Made by a program: the position numbers and the translations under genes. From Bacteroidales bacterium (GTDB lineage: Bacteria > Bacteroidota > Bacteroidia > Bacteroidales > VadinHA17), in NCBI GenBank assembly GCA_003141895.1, contig PLNT01000016.1, positions 1-64,000 on the forward strand: a stretch of 64,000 nucleotides of DNA. The letters are read 5' to 3'. Position 1 is the stretch's first letter; each line of letters begins with the position of its first letter. Positions 38,270-47,399 of this stretch are shown here, in pieces. The notes beneath the pieces are model-generated. The model ran no database searches. It saw only the letters and a program-made list of their open reading frames with translations, and had not been told where the DNA came from.

Positions 38270-39346
38270 TTAAAAAGCAACAGCTAATGATGTCGTTACA
38301 AAATAGTTTCGACTTGAAACCTTATTATCTAATGTGAATATCTTGTCTTTACTGTTAAGTGCTCTTCCTTCAATTCTCCACATTACGTTGTCGCTAATTT
38401 TGTAATCGAAATTTAATGAATAACCGTACGTCTGGAACCCGTTGGGAGTACCTGTGGCAATGATAATTCCATTTTTGTCATTATAATATTCTCCTCGAAC
38501 AGCAACCGCCAGCTTATTGCAGCATTGATAATGAAAAATAACTACTGGGCTGTACAGTGTGTTATACTTAGTGCTGCCTTTACTCTTTTGTTCCATACCA
38601 TAATCAAAACCCAGGGTGATCCTGAATTTATCCGTTGCATTAAGTATTGCGTAGAAATTATGATAGTAGCGCATTTGAGAAACAGAATCCGGTTTATCGT
38701 TCCCTATAAATGTACTATAGTTAAAGGTAATTTTACCGTTTGGAGTAAATGTAATTTGTGTTCCGAGAGCAGGGGTGTTGTTTCCATTGACACGCGCAAT
38801 CCTCTGCCAGCCATTTACAACTAATCCGGAGAGAAACCATTTGCTGTTGTCAGAAGTGTAACTGATTTTAATTCCACTTTCCCAACTTGGTGTGTCGTCG
38901 CCTATAATGCAACGTGTAAGTGCATCGCAAGTTTTTCCAACCGGGCTTTCAAATCCAATATGTGATGGAAATACTCCTGCATCTAACCATAAATTTTTAT
39001 TTTTGGACAATTTCACTCCAATATTTGCCTGCCATAAATTTTTGAGTAAGGGTTGTTCTGCAGATGAGTTATACTGGGCCCAGGTTCCCTCCATCAATCC
39101 GAAGTTTGCACGGACATTTTTTGCAGTATAACTCGCATTGATGAATCCGAGATTCAGATTCGCTTCATTATGCCTGTTAAAATTGTAGAAAAAAGAGGGT
39201 CGCTCATGATTACCGGGATTACCGAAATCATAACTGTAATACACTTCAGCATAACCTGAAAATGTAAGCAAAGCTTTACTGCTGTCTGCCTGAGCAAATG
39301 ATGCTGATGTTATCAGTGAAAACATTGCAATAAGAAATTTTTTCAT
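38270..39346 (-). CDS. Putative outer membrane beta-barrel porin, head of the kdp locus
   Basis: Signal peptide ending SFAQA, alternating beta-strand pattern (SGYAEVYYSYDFGNPGNHERPSFFYNFNRHNEANLN), C-terminal aromatic strand NYFVTTSLAVAF. Confidence 0.8.
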   Translation of the reverse strand: MKKFLIAMFSLITSASFAQADSSKALLTFSGYAEVYYSYDFGNPGNHERPSFFYNFNRHNEANLNLGFINASYTAKNVRANFGLMEGTWAQYNSSAEQPLLKNLWQANIGVKLSKNKNLWLDAGVFPSHIGFESPVGKTCDALTRCIIGDDTPSWESGIKISYTSDNSKWFLSGLVVNGWQRIARVNGNNTPALGTQITFTPNGKITFNYSTFIGNDKPDSVSQMRYYHNFYAILNATDKFRITLGFDYGMEQKSKGSTKYNTLYSPVVIFHYQCCNKLAVAVRGEYYNDKNGIIIATGTPNGFQTYGYSLNFDYKISDNVMWRIEGRALNSKDKIFTLDNKVSSRNYFVTTSLAVAF

Positions 39347-39496
39347 TCTATTATAAATAAAAGACCAAACATTTTTATAAGATTAATTACGATACAAAAT
39401 TGCACCCTAATTCATAAGGGTTTAATAAAAACCATACCTAAAACCGTTAAGATTTTATAAATATGGAATTAAAAAACCTGAGGAATTGGAATATGT

Positions 39497-39520
39497 TGGG
39501 AACGGTCGCGACCATTCCTA
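39497..39520. repeat. Degenerate second copy of the GTCGCGAC palindrome (tgggaacggtcgcgaccattccta)
   Basis: Shares gggaac-n-gtcgcgac and ttcc arms with 18271-18298. Confidence 0.75.
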
Positions 39521-39557
39521 CACATAACCGAATAAACGATTGGGATGCAGGCGTATA

Positions 39558-41579
39558 TTATTCAATTTTTATAGGAAAAATTACAATCGGGATCCCGAAT
39601 TTGAAGAATCTCTTCTGAATGGAAAAGATTGTATGATTGTGTAATAATTTGGAAAGGTAGAATGTTTTGGAAAAGACAAGCTGTCCGCCGAAAAAGGCTG
39701 CGCCCGATAGTCTTGGTCGTAACCTTTTGATAATACGGTAAATTTCATTCACAGGGTCAGTTCCTATTGTCCAGAAACTCTTGCCATACAGCCCAAACTG
39801 ATTTGCAACAGTTACATACTTTTCTCCATCTTCTTTCACCTGTTTCGTAAAGTGATCCAGTTCTATGGTTCCCCTGTAAATTTTTGAATTAATAATACCA
39901 ATTCGCACAAAAACAATATTATTATATACCCCTTTGAAGTTTTCAAGAATTCGCAGAAACGTATATAATCCTGTTCCGCCAAAACCACTGACTAAAATAA
40001 TGGCTGTTCTCCCATTTTTGTCAAACGCGATTTTTTTAAGGTTACGGTCAGCACAAGGCCTCTGGCCGATAAGTTTTTCAATTTCCTGGAAAGCTTTCAA
40101 TCTCAGTTTCTGTAGTTTTATGGCTGTATTAAAATAATGGCGTTTAATATTGATAGCTAATAAGATCAGCAACCCTGTAATAAACAACGTTGCCCAGCCC
40201 CCCTGGCCGAATTTCAGAATAATAACAGATACCAGAATGAAGGAAGTAAGTATCAGACCTATTCCATTTATAGCTAATTTCCGCTTCCATGGAACATGTT
40301 TTGCTCTCATCTGCCACCAGTGTTTTACCATACCAACCTGGGAAATGGTAAACGTGATGAACACATTAATACTATACAGAACAACAAGCAATGCAACGGA
40401 TCCTTTAGATAAAACCATCATTATTAGAGCTCCAGTGCCCATCAATAAAACCCCGTTCATTGTAACAAGCCGGTCGCTGAGAGAAGCGAATCTTTTTGGC
40501 AGCCAGTGATCTATTGCCATATTTGCCATAATTCTCGGGCCATCTATAAATCCGGTTTGTGCGGCAACAAATAAAAGTGCAGCTTCCGAAATCAGGGTTA
40601 TAAGAACAAAACTCCTCGACCAGAAATAACCCCAGCCTGCAGTAAGGTTATCAAGTAATACGGCATTTAATGTTTTATGAGTATCGAGCTGAACATTAAA
40701 AAGCATGTAACAAATCATTAGTCCCATTACCATGAATGATAATGAGATAACCATCAGGAACATTGTCTTGCGCGCAGTCGCTACTTTAGGTTCCCGCAGA
40801 ATTGGCATGCCATTGCTAACCGCTTCAATACCCGTATATGTTCCGGCACCCATGCTATAAGCCCGCAGAATAATAAAGAATGTTGCAAAAAAACCAAACT
40901 GGTTAACAGTCTGGTGAATATCGTTTGACGTTTGAGCGGCAACAGCTGCAATATTTGAAGAATGAATTAAAATCCCATATAAAATCGCAGCAACATGTGT
41001 AATAATGAAAATCATGAATATCGGAGTAAGGGAGAGTACCGATTCTTTTACCCCCCTGAGGTTTAAAAGAATCATAAAACAAACCCCTATAAGAGCGAAT
41101 GTAAGCTTGTATGGTTGCCAGGTAGCAGGAAAATAGCTGAACAGTGCATCAGCACCACTGGATATTGAAAGTGTAATTGTAAGAACATAGTCGATTATAA
41201 GAGCAGAACCGGAAATCATCCCCGTCGTTGGTGACAATAATTTACTGCCCACCAGGTATCCTCCTCCTCCATGCGGAAAAAGACGAACTATCTGGTTATA
41301 ACTTGAACTAATAATGACAATTGTAAAAACTGTACCAAGTGCGACAAATATGGCTAAGCTGGGGTGCCCTAATAAGTTTCGGTATGCTTCCTCGGGACCG
41401 TAACAGGATGATGATACTCCGTCTGCTCCTAGACCAATCCATGCAAAAAAAGCAACTAATGTTAATTTATGGAATAACCCTTTATCCTGGATCAACTTGG
41501 CTCTGCCTATGAATGTATTTTTAATTTTTTGATTAAAAGTAAATCCTTCAGTTGATTCCACTCTTTTTTCGCTCTTCAT
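39558..41579 (-). CDS. APC-superfamily permease with cytosolic C-terminal domain (amino-acid/K+ transporter-like)
   Basis: FFAWIGLGADGVSSSCYGPEEAYRNL, LFPHGGGGYLVGSKLLSPTTGMISGSALIIDYVLTI; ~12 TM. Confidence 0.82.
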   Translation of the reverse strand: MKSEKRVESTEGFTFNQKIKNTFIGRAKLIQDKGLFHKLTLVAFFAWIGLGADGVSSSCYGPEEAYRNLLGHPSLAIFVALGTVFTIVIISSSYNQIVRLFPHGGGGYLVGSKLLSPTTGMISGSALIIDYVLTITLSISSGADALFSYFPATWQPYKLTFALIGVCFMILLNLRGVKESVLSLTPIFMIFIITHVAAILYGILIHSSNIAAVAAQTSNDIHQTVNQFGFFATFFIILRAYSMGAGTYTGIEAVSNGMPILREPKVATARKTMFLMVISLSFMVMGLMICYMLFNVQLDTHKTLNAVLLDNLTAGWGYFWSRSFVLITLISEAALLFVAAQTGFIDGPRIMANMAIDHWLPKRFASLSDRLVTMNGVLLMGTGALIMMVLSKGSVALLVVLYSINVFITFTISQVGMVKHWWQMRAKHVPWKRKLAINGIGLILTSFILVSVIILKFGQGGWATLFITGLLILLAINIKRHYFNTAIKLQKLRLKAFQEIEKLIGQRPCADRNLKKIAFDKNGRTAIILVSGFGGTGLYTFLRILENFKGVYNNIVFVRIGIINSKIYRGTIELDHFTKQVKEDGEKYVTVANQFGLYGKSFWTIGTDPVNEIYRIIKRLRPRLSGAAFFGGQLVFSKTFYLSKLLHNHTIFSIQKRFFKFGIPIVIFPIKIE

Positions 41580-41750
41580 AATCCCGTAGCTCTGTTTATT
41601 CAGCTAAAGCTTTAATTACCCAACGATACAGTTTGACCGCGCGAAATTAATTAAATTTGTGTAAAGATGATAGAAAGATTATATAAGATTTTAATGGAGA
41701 CAGAGGAAATGTGGAATTGTTCGCATTGGATTTGGGAAGAGAAGTCTTTT

Positions 41751-41858
41751 GGATTTCCTTCGCCAATACTAAGGATGACAATGCTTATTATTTTTCTTTC
41801 ATAATTTTATTCAGAATTGGCTCCGGAGATCCTTCGCTAACGCTCAGGATGACAACGC
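41751..41858 (+). repeat. Two decayed direct copies ggatttccttcgccaatactaaggatgacaatgc / ggagatccttcgctaacgctcaggatgacaacgc
   Basis: 41751-41784 and 41825-41858 align over 34 nt with scattered differences. Confidence 0.7.
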
Positions 41859-41888
41859 ATTTTATATAAAATAAGACAAGGAAGGGTT

Positions 41889-41940
41889 GGCGATTTGCAG
41901 AGCAAATCGCCGAATGAAGCGTAGCGAAATGAGGAATCCC
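41889..41940 (-). repeat. Inverted copy of the TTCCTCATTTCGCTnnGCTTCATTCGG repeat carrying a perfect 10-bp hairpin
   Basis: ggcgatttgcAGAgcaaatcgcc at 41889-41911; reverse complement matches the right part of 16312-16336. Confidence 0.75.
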
Positions 41941-42047
41941 CAATAGTTGTAAGTAAGTTTTTATTATAGAAATTATATATTGAATCACCAGCAGGTAATG
42001 ACGTTGCATGCGTCCCTACAATATATAATTGCACGATGAATTAGAGT

Positions 42048-44012
42048 TTACAGAAACGAATAGTTCTTTCCATAATACAACATTTGTCCCAGATAATCAT
42101 CTGCATATTCAACCTTTAAATCTGTCATTTCACCATTATTATCAAAAACTGGAACCAGGGTTGGATTTACAAACCCTGTGTAAGGAGCAAGATTCAGTTT
42201 TTTATAGCGTTCGAGAATCTCAGAATGCAATTGGGAATTAACTTTTACACCATAATTTTCGATCAGATTTTTACCTGCCTGAAAATCTCCCTCTGACTTT
42301 ATTCTCTGGATTTCTTTCAGCAACTCTCCAAAAAGGTTTCTGAGCTTCAGGTAATCATTGATTTTTACGTAGCTTTTTCCTTCCTGACTGAAAAACTCAA
42401 CAACATTTTCTGATTTACCATTTTCATAAACCCAATGACATATGGCTGATCTGTTTCGCATGTGAGCTTCCTCAATATCTTTACCCGGCTTTATCCTTAC
42501 TAATTGTGTTAATAATCCGTTTCTGAGATAAGTGTCATATGAGGCTTTTGCAGCATCCTCATCCGGCAGGAGACCAAGCTCCATGACTTTCTTATCAATT
42601 ATGTAGTAAAGGGCAAAGAGATCTGCCCTTGCTTCTTCGAGAGCAGAAGCATAATTTTTAAGAGCATTTGGATCGGTACCTTCTGCAAGCTTGCCACTTG
42701 CATGCCCGACACACTCGTGAAGGTCGGTATGCAATGCATCAGAAAGAGCACCGAATTTTCTTATCCGCTCCGCCTCATTAATATCTGCTGCGAATTCTTC
42801 CAGAAATCCATTGCCCTGCGATGTGATATCGTAAGCGTTTGTTATATTTCCCAGTGTAACTGATTTTGATCCAACTTCTTTCCTTATCCAGTTGGCGTTA
42901 GGAAGATTAATACCAAGAGGTGCTGCGGGATAGCAGTCTCCCCCCAGCATAGCAATATTAATAACTTTAGCAGCTACACCTTTGACCTTTTCTTTCCTGT
43001 ATTTTTGCTGAACAGGTGAATTGTCTTCAAACCACTGTGCATTGTCTGTAATTATTTTGGTCCTTTTGGTAGCTTCAGCATCTATATAATCAACAATTGC
43101 CTCCCACGTTGCTTTCATTCCAAGCGGGTCACTGTACGTTTCTATGAACCCATTAATATAATCGACATCCCCATCGCTGTCCTGAGCCCAAAGGATATTG
43201 AATTGATCCCATACGTTAAGATCCCCCGTTTTGTAGAAACTAATAAGAAGTCTGATTCCTTCTTTCTGTTTTCCGGAACCGGCAATATCAATAGCCTTTT
43301 CAAGCCAGTAAATTATCTGATCGATTGCCGGGCCATATAAACCTCCTGATCTGTAAACATCTTCAAACAATTTCCCTTCCATTTTTATAACCTTTGAGTT
43401 TAATCCAACTGATATGGGTCTTGGATCATTTGAATCAATTTTGCCAGAATAGAAATCTTCAACCTCTTTCTGATTTACCCCTTCATACACGTTTACAGCG
43501 GAACCGGCAATAATATCAATGTCAGCTTTCAGCTCAACTTTCCTTGCAAAAAGTTTTTCATCAAAAATTACTGTCTTCAGAACAGATACTAAACTATTAA
43601 CGTCTTGACTATTTGCCAGAGGAAGCAATTTCTGATCAATTGATCTTATCATACTTTCAAAATAGTTTCCGGAAAACCCGGGTATTAATTTATCGGTCGA
43701 ATAGTGGTGATGTATACCATTAGCAAAAAAGACTCTCCTGGCATAAACCAGAAAGGTTTTATATTCGATGGAATCTTTGTCCCCTTTAAAATTTTCAATA
43801 ATTGCTTCAAGGGTTTTTCTGATCTGAATATTAAATTTAAAATTCTGGTCCCATAATATATCTCTTCCCGACAGTGCGGCCTGGCTTAAAAAGTAAATGA
43901 ACTTCTTTTGTTGCAGGGTTAATGATTCAAATCCGGGAAGCCTGTATTTCAGTACCCTCATATCGTCAAACTGATCTACAAAATAATTAAAATCGTTGTT
44001 GCTCATTACCAT
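42048..44012 (-). CDS. Peptidase family M49 (dipeptidyl-peptidase III-like)
   Basis: HECVGHASGKL (HEXXXH-type zinc motif of M49), EEARADLFALYY. Confidence 0.88.
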   Translation of the reverse strand: MVMSNNDFNYFVDQFDDMRVLKYRLPGFESLTLQQKKFIYFLSQAALSGRDILWDQNFKFNIQIRKTLEAIIENFKGDKDSIEYKTFLVYARRVFFANGIHHHYSTDKLIPGFSGNYFESMIRSIDQKLLPLANSQDVNSLVSVLKTVIFDEKLFARKVELKADIDIIAGSAVNVYEGVNQKEVEDFYSGKIDSNDPRPISVGLNSKVIKMEGKLFEDVYRSGGLYGPAIDQIIYWLEKAIDIAGSGKQKEGIRLLISFYKTGDLNVWDQFNILWAQDSDGDVDYINGFIETYSDPLGMKATWEAIVDYIDAEATKRTKIITDNAQWFEDNSPVQQKYRKEKVKGVAAKVINIAMLGGDCYPAAPLGINLPNANWIRKEVGSKSVTLGNITNAYDITSQGNGFLEEFAADINEAERIRKFGALSDALHTDLHECVGHASGKLAEGTDPNALKNYASALEEARADLFALYYIIDKKVMELGLLPDEDAAKASYDTYLRNGLLTQLVRIKPGKDIEEAHMRNRSAICHWVYENGKSENVVEFFSQEGKSYVKINDYLKLRNLFGELLKEIQRIKSEGDFQAGKNLIENYGVKVNSQLHSEILERYKKLNLAPYTGFVNPTLVPVFDNNGEMTDLKVEYADDYLGQMLYYGKNYSFL

Positions 44013-44183
44013 TTGTTTGTAAGACTAACAAAGATCATAAAGATTTTATTAATAATTCTGAAAACTTTTTTGGGTTGTAACTTACACTCTCCCTCTTTTC
44101 ATGTTGAATGCAACATCCCTCTACAAAGAATTCTTTGTGTACCTTCGTGGTAAAGAACATAAACCTTAATTCCATTTATAACA

Positions 44184-44891
44184 ATGTCGGATATTATTGA
44201 AAGTATCAGGAAAGAACTTATACAGAGCGCTAATGGAAAGGCAAAGTTGTCGGCTGAACGATACTTTATAGGAGGAATAAAGCTATATGGTGTTATAACG
44301 CCTGAAGTAAACAGAATCAGTAAATCGTATTTCAAAAATATCGAAGACAAATCAAAGTCAAATATTTTCTCGTTATGTGAAGAATTATGGAAATCAGGTT
44401 TTGTTGAAGAATCAATTGTAGCGTGTCACTGGGCATATAATATTTATAAAGAATACATTCCGGTTGATTTCAAGGTCTTTGATAAATGGGTGAAGAACTA
44501 TCTGAATAATTGGGCATCATGCGATACACTGTGCAATCATGCTGTTGGTACTTTTGTAGAAATGTTTCCGGAATATTTGACCAGTTTGAAAGAGTGGGCA
44601 AAATCGGAAAACCGGTGGGTAAAACGTGCTTCGTCTGTTTCTCTGATCATACCTGCCAGAAGAGGAAAATTTCTTAAGGACATCTTTGACATAGCAGATA
44701 TTCTTCATTCGGATAAAGATGATATGGTTCAGAAAGGATATGGCTGGATGCTGAAAGCAGCGAGCCAGGCCCATCAGAATGAGGTCTTCAATTATGTTAT
44801 GAAAAGGAAATCTACGATGCCCAGGACTTCGCTCCGGTACTCTATTGAGAAAATGTCGCCTGAATTAAAAGCACAGATAATGTTAAAATAG
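44184..44891 (+). CDS. DNA alkylation repair (AlkD-like HEAT) protein
   Basis: GVITPEVNRISKSYFK, LWKSGFVEESIVACHWAY, WASCDTLCNHAVGTF, EKMSPELKAQIM. Confidence 0.8.
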   Translation: MSDIIESIRKELIQSANGKAKLSAERYFIGGIKLYGVITPEVNRISKSYFKNIEDKSKSNIFSLCEELWKSGFVEESIVACHWAYNIYKEYIPVDFKVFDKWVKNYLNNWASCDTLCNHAVGTFVEMFPEYLTSLKEWAKSENRWVKRASSVSLIIPARRGKFLKDIFDIADILHSDKDDMVQKGYGWMLKAASQAHQNEVFNYVMKRKSTMPRTSLRYSIEKMSPELKAQIMLK

Positions 44892-44906
44892 TAATTACGG
44901 TTTTTC

Positions 44907-44914
44907 TACCTTTG
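44907..44914 (+). promoter_or_regulatory. Candidate Bacteroidetes -7 box (TACCTTTG) upstream of the GGT gene
   Basis: TAnnTTTG match about 22 nt before the ATG at 44936. Confidence 0.4.
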
Positions 44915-44935
44915 TTCCGGAGATAATAATTTGTA

Positions 44936-46621
44936 ATGAGAAGAACTGTTTCTATAATCCTTTCGATACTGCTTCCGTCAGTTGCATTTTCACAGGATAG
45001 AATTACCGGTCATGATTTTGCTACAAGATCAGAAGTAATTGCGCGTAACGGAATGGCAGCAACCAGTCATCCGCTTGCGACTCAGGTGGCTCTCGATATT
45101 TTAAAAAAAGGCGGAAATGCAATTGATGCTGCGATAGCTGCAGATGCAGTTCTTGGTGTTGTTGAGCCAACAGGTGCCGGTGTAGGTGGTGACCTGTTTG
45201 CTATAATCTGGAGCGCCGACAAAGGTAAATTATATGGATTAAACGGAAGCGGGAGATCCCCACGCTCATTAAAGCTTGAATACTTTAAAGAGAACGGATA
45301 TGAATTTATTCCATCTTTTGGTCCCCTTCCGGTTTCAGTCCCGGGATGTGTCGATGGCTGGTACGAAATGCACGATATGTTCGGCCATCTGCCAATGAAT
45401 GAAGTACTTCAACCGGCAATCACTTATGCAAGAGAAGGGTTTCCTGTTACAGAAGTAATTGCTTTTGCTCTCAAACAAGCTGAGACTTTAAAAGAGTATC
45501 CAAATATAAAAGAGGTTTACATGTCTTCAGGGCATCCACCGATAAAAGGTGAAATTTTCAAAAACCCATTACTGGCCAACACTCTTGAAAAAATAGCCAA
45601 AGGAGGCAGATATGAATTTTATAAGGGATCAATTGCAAAGGACATAGCTGCCTTTATGAAAAAACAGGGAGGCTTCCTTTCATACGATGACATGTACAGG
45701 CATCATTCAGAATGGGTAGAACCTGTCAGTACGTCTTATCGTGGTTATGAAGTCTGGGAACTACCTCCAAACGGACAGGGCATTGCAGCCCTGCAGATGC
45801 TTAATATACTTGAAGGATATGATATTGCTGCAATGGGTTTTGGTTCAGCTGATTACATACATGTTTGGACTGAGGCGAAAAAACTGGCCTTTGAAGACAG
45901 GGCAAAATATTATGCTGACCCATTTTTCAATAAAATTCCTGTATCTCAGCTCATTTCAAAAAAATATGCTGCTGAGCGGCGCAAGCTTATTGATATGAAT
46001 AAAGCTGCCAAGATTTATGATCCTGGAAAAATAGAGGGCCCGAATACAGTTTATCTGACAGTTGCTGACAAAGCAGGAAACATTGTTTCTCTCATTCAGA
46101 GTAACTACAGAGGAATGGGATCAGGTATGTGCCCTACGGGTTTGGGATTTGTTCTGCAGGACAGGGGTGAAATGTTCAGTCTCGAGGAAGGACATATGAA
46201 CGTTTATGCACCAGGCAAAAGACCTTTTCATACTATAATTCCATCATTCATAACAAAAAACGGCAAGCCCTGGGTAAGTTTTGGTGTGATGGGTGGTGAT
46301 ATGCAACCACAGGGGCAGGTTCAGATTATCGTTAATCTCATTGACTTTAAAATGAATCTCCAGGAAGCAGGTGACGCTCCCAGGATGCATCATATCGGAT
46401 CGTCCGAACCAACCGGTCAGCAAATGACAAATGGAGGCATTCTTCTTCTTGAAAGCGGTTTCCGTACCGAGGTCATCCAGAATCTTATGTCAAGAGGTCA
46501 TACAATTCAATGGGATCTTGGGGGTTATGGTGGTTACCAGGCCATAATGTGGGATGATAAGAATAAAGTGTGGTTCGGGGCTTCTGAATCGAGAAAGGAT
46601 GGTCAGGCTGCGGGATATTAA
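44936..46621 (+). CDS. Gamma-glutamyltransferase family protein, secreted
   Basis: Signal peptide, ATSHPLATQVALDILKKGGNAIDAAIAADAVLGVVEPTGAGVGGDLFAI, NTVYLTVADKAGNIVSLIQSNY. Confidence 0.92.
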   Translation: MRRTVSIILSILLPSVAFSQDRITGHDFATRSEVIARNGMAATSHPLATQVALDILKKGGNAIDAAIAADAVLGVVEPTGAGVGGDLFAIIWSADKGKLYGLNGSGRSPRSLKLEYFKENGYEFIPSFGPLPVSVPGCVDGWYEMHDMFGHLPMNEVLQPAITYAREGFPVTEVIAFALKQAETLKEYPNIKEVYMSSGHPPIKGEIFKNPLLANTLEKIAKGGRYEFYKGSIAKDIAAFMKKQGGFLSYDDMYRHHSEWVEPVSTSYRGYEVWELPPNGQGIAALQMLNILEGYDIAAMGFGSADYIHVWTEAKKLAFEDRAKYYADPFFNKIPVSQLISKKYAAERRKLIDMNKAAKIYDPGKIEGPNTVYLTVADKAGNIVSLIQSNYRGMGSGMCPTGLGFVLQDRGEMFSLEEGHMNVYAPGKRPFHTIIPSFITKNGKPWVSFGVMGGDMQPQGQVQIIVNLIDFKMNLQEAGDAPRMHHIGSSEPTGQQMTNGGILLLESGFRTEVIQNLMSRGHTIQWDLGGYGGYQAIMWDDKNKVWFGASESRKDGQAAGY

Positions 46622-47376
46622 CCCCCAACCCCCAGCAAATCCATAACCCCATTAATATATGTAAGCGGATGAATGGGATTTCCGGGCACATACAAGTCAA
46701 TGTGATTTTTCTCAATAAATCTTCTGTCTATTGCAGGACTTCCTTCAAAGATGCCTCCGCTTATAGCGTCAGTACCTGCCAAAATAATGATTTTAGGTGA
46801 AGGAATAGCTTTGTAAGTAATTTCCAGCGCTTCAGCCATATTCTCCGAGATGGGTCCTGTTATCACTATTCCATCGGCATGACGAGGTGAAGCAACAAAT
46901 TCAATACCAAAACGTCCAAAATCAAAATTCACATTCCCGGTAGCGGCAAGTTCCATTTCACAAGAATTATCTCCCCCGGCAGATACCTGACGCAGCTTCA
47001 ATGCACTTTTAAAAAGTCTTCTTATCTCTTTTCTAATAAGGTTTTCATCAAGTTGTAACGGAGTTTCAGAACCCGGTTTGATAATAAGTGCTTCCCTGAC
47101 ATTGGATGATATCCTGTAATCATTTGTGAACCTGATCTTATTGGGGAGCAGGAACGAACATTCTTTACAGAAAACACATCTGCCCATATCTATAGATCCT
47201 GAGTTACCATTAATGGCCATTACCGGGCAGGCAGAAAAGACAGTTTTGATTTCATCTTTTGTTATATCATCTGAAATGACCGGTCTCCCTCTGAACAACT
47301 CGGAAACAGGCTGCATACGAAGGTTTTTGACATATTGTATGCCGTGACTCTTCAGAACATTTATCTCTTTAAACAT
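46618..47376 (-). CDS. Fused degenerate ferredoxin (HyfH/NuoI-like) plus HyfI/NuoB-like small subunit lacking N2-type ligands
   Basis: ACPVMAI...GRCVFCKEC then GGDNSCEMEL...RFGIEFVASPRHADGIVITGPISENMAEAL...GTDAISGGIF...LYVPGNPIHP. Confidence 0.85.
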   Translation of the reverse strand: MFKEINVLKSHGIQYVKNLRMQPVSELFRGRPVISDDITKDEIKTVFSACPVMAINGNSGSIDMGRCVFCKECSFLLPNKIRFTNDYRISSNVREALIIKPGSETPLQLDENLIRKEIRRLFKSALKLRQVSAGGDNSCEMELAATGNVNFDFGRFGIEFVASPRHADGIVITGPISENMAEALEITYKAIPSPKIIILAGTDAISGGIFEGSPAIDRRFIEKNHIDLYVPGNPIHPLTYINGVMDLLGVGG

Positions 47377-47399
47377 TATAGTTCACTTACTGAATAAAA

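Noticed and set aside
41788-42241. Small ORFs in the 41.6-42.2 kb gap
   Set aside because: They run through repeat sequence and the M49 gene end with no coding character.
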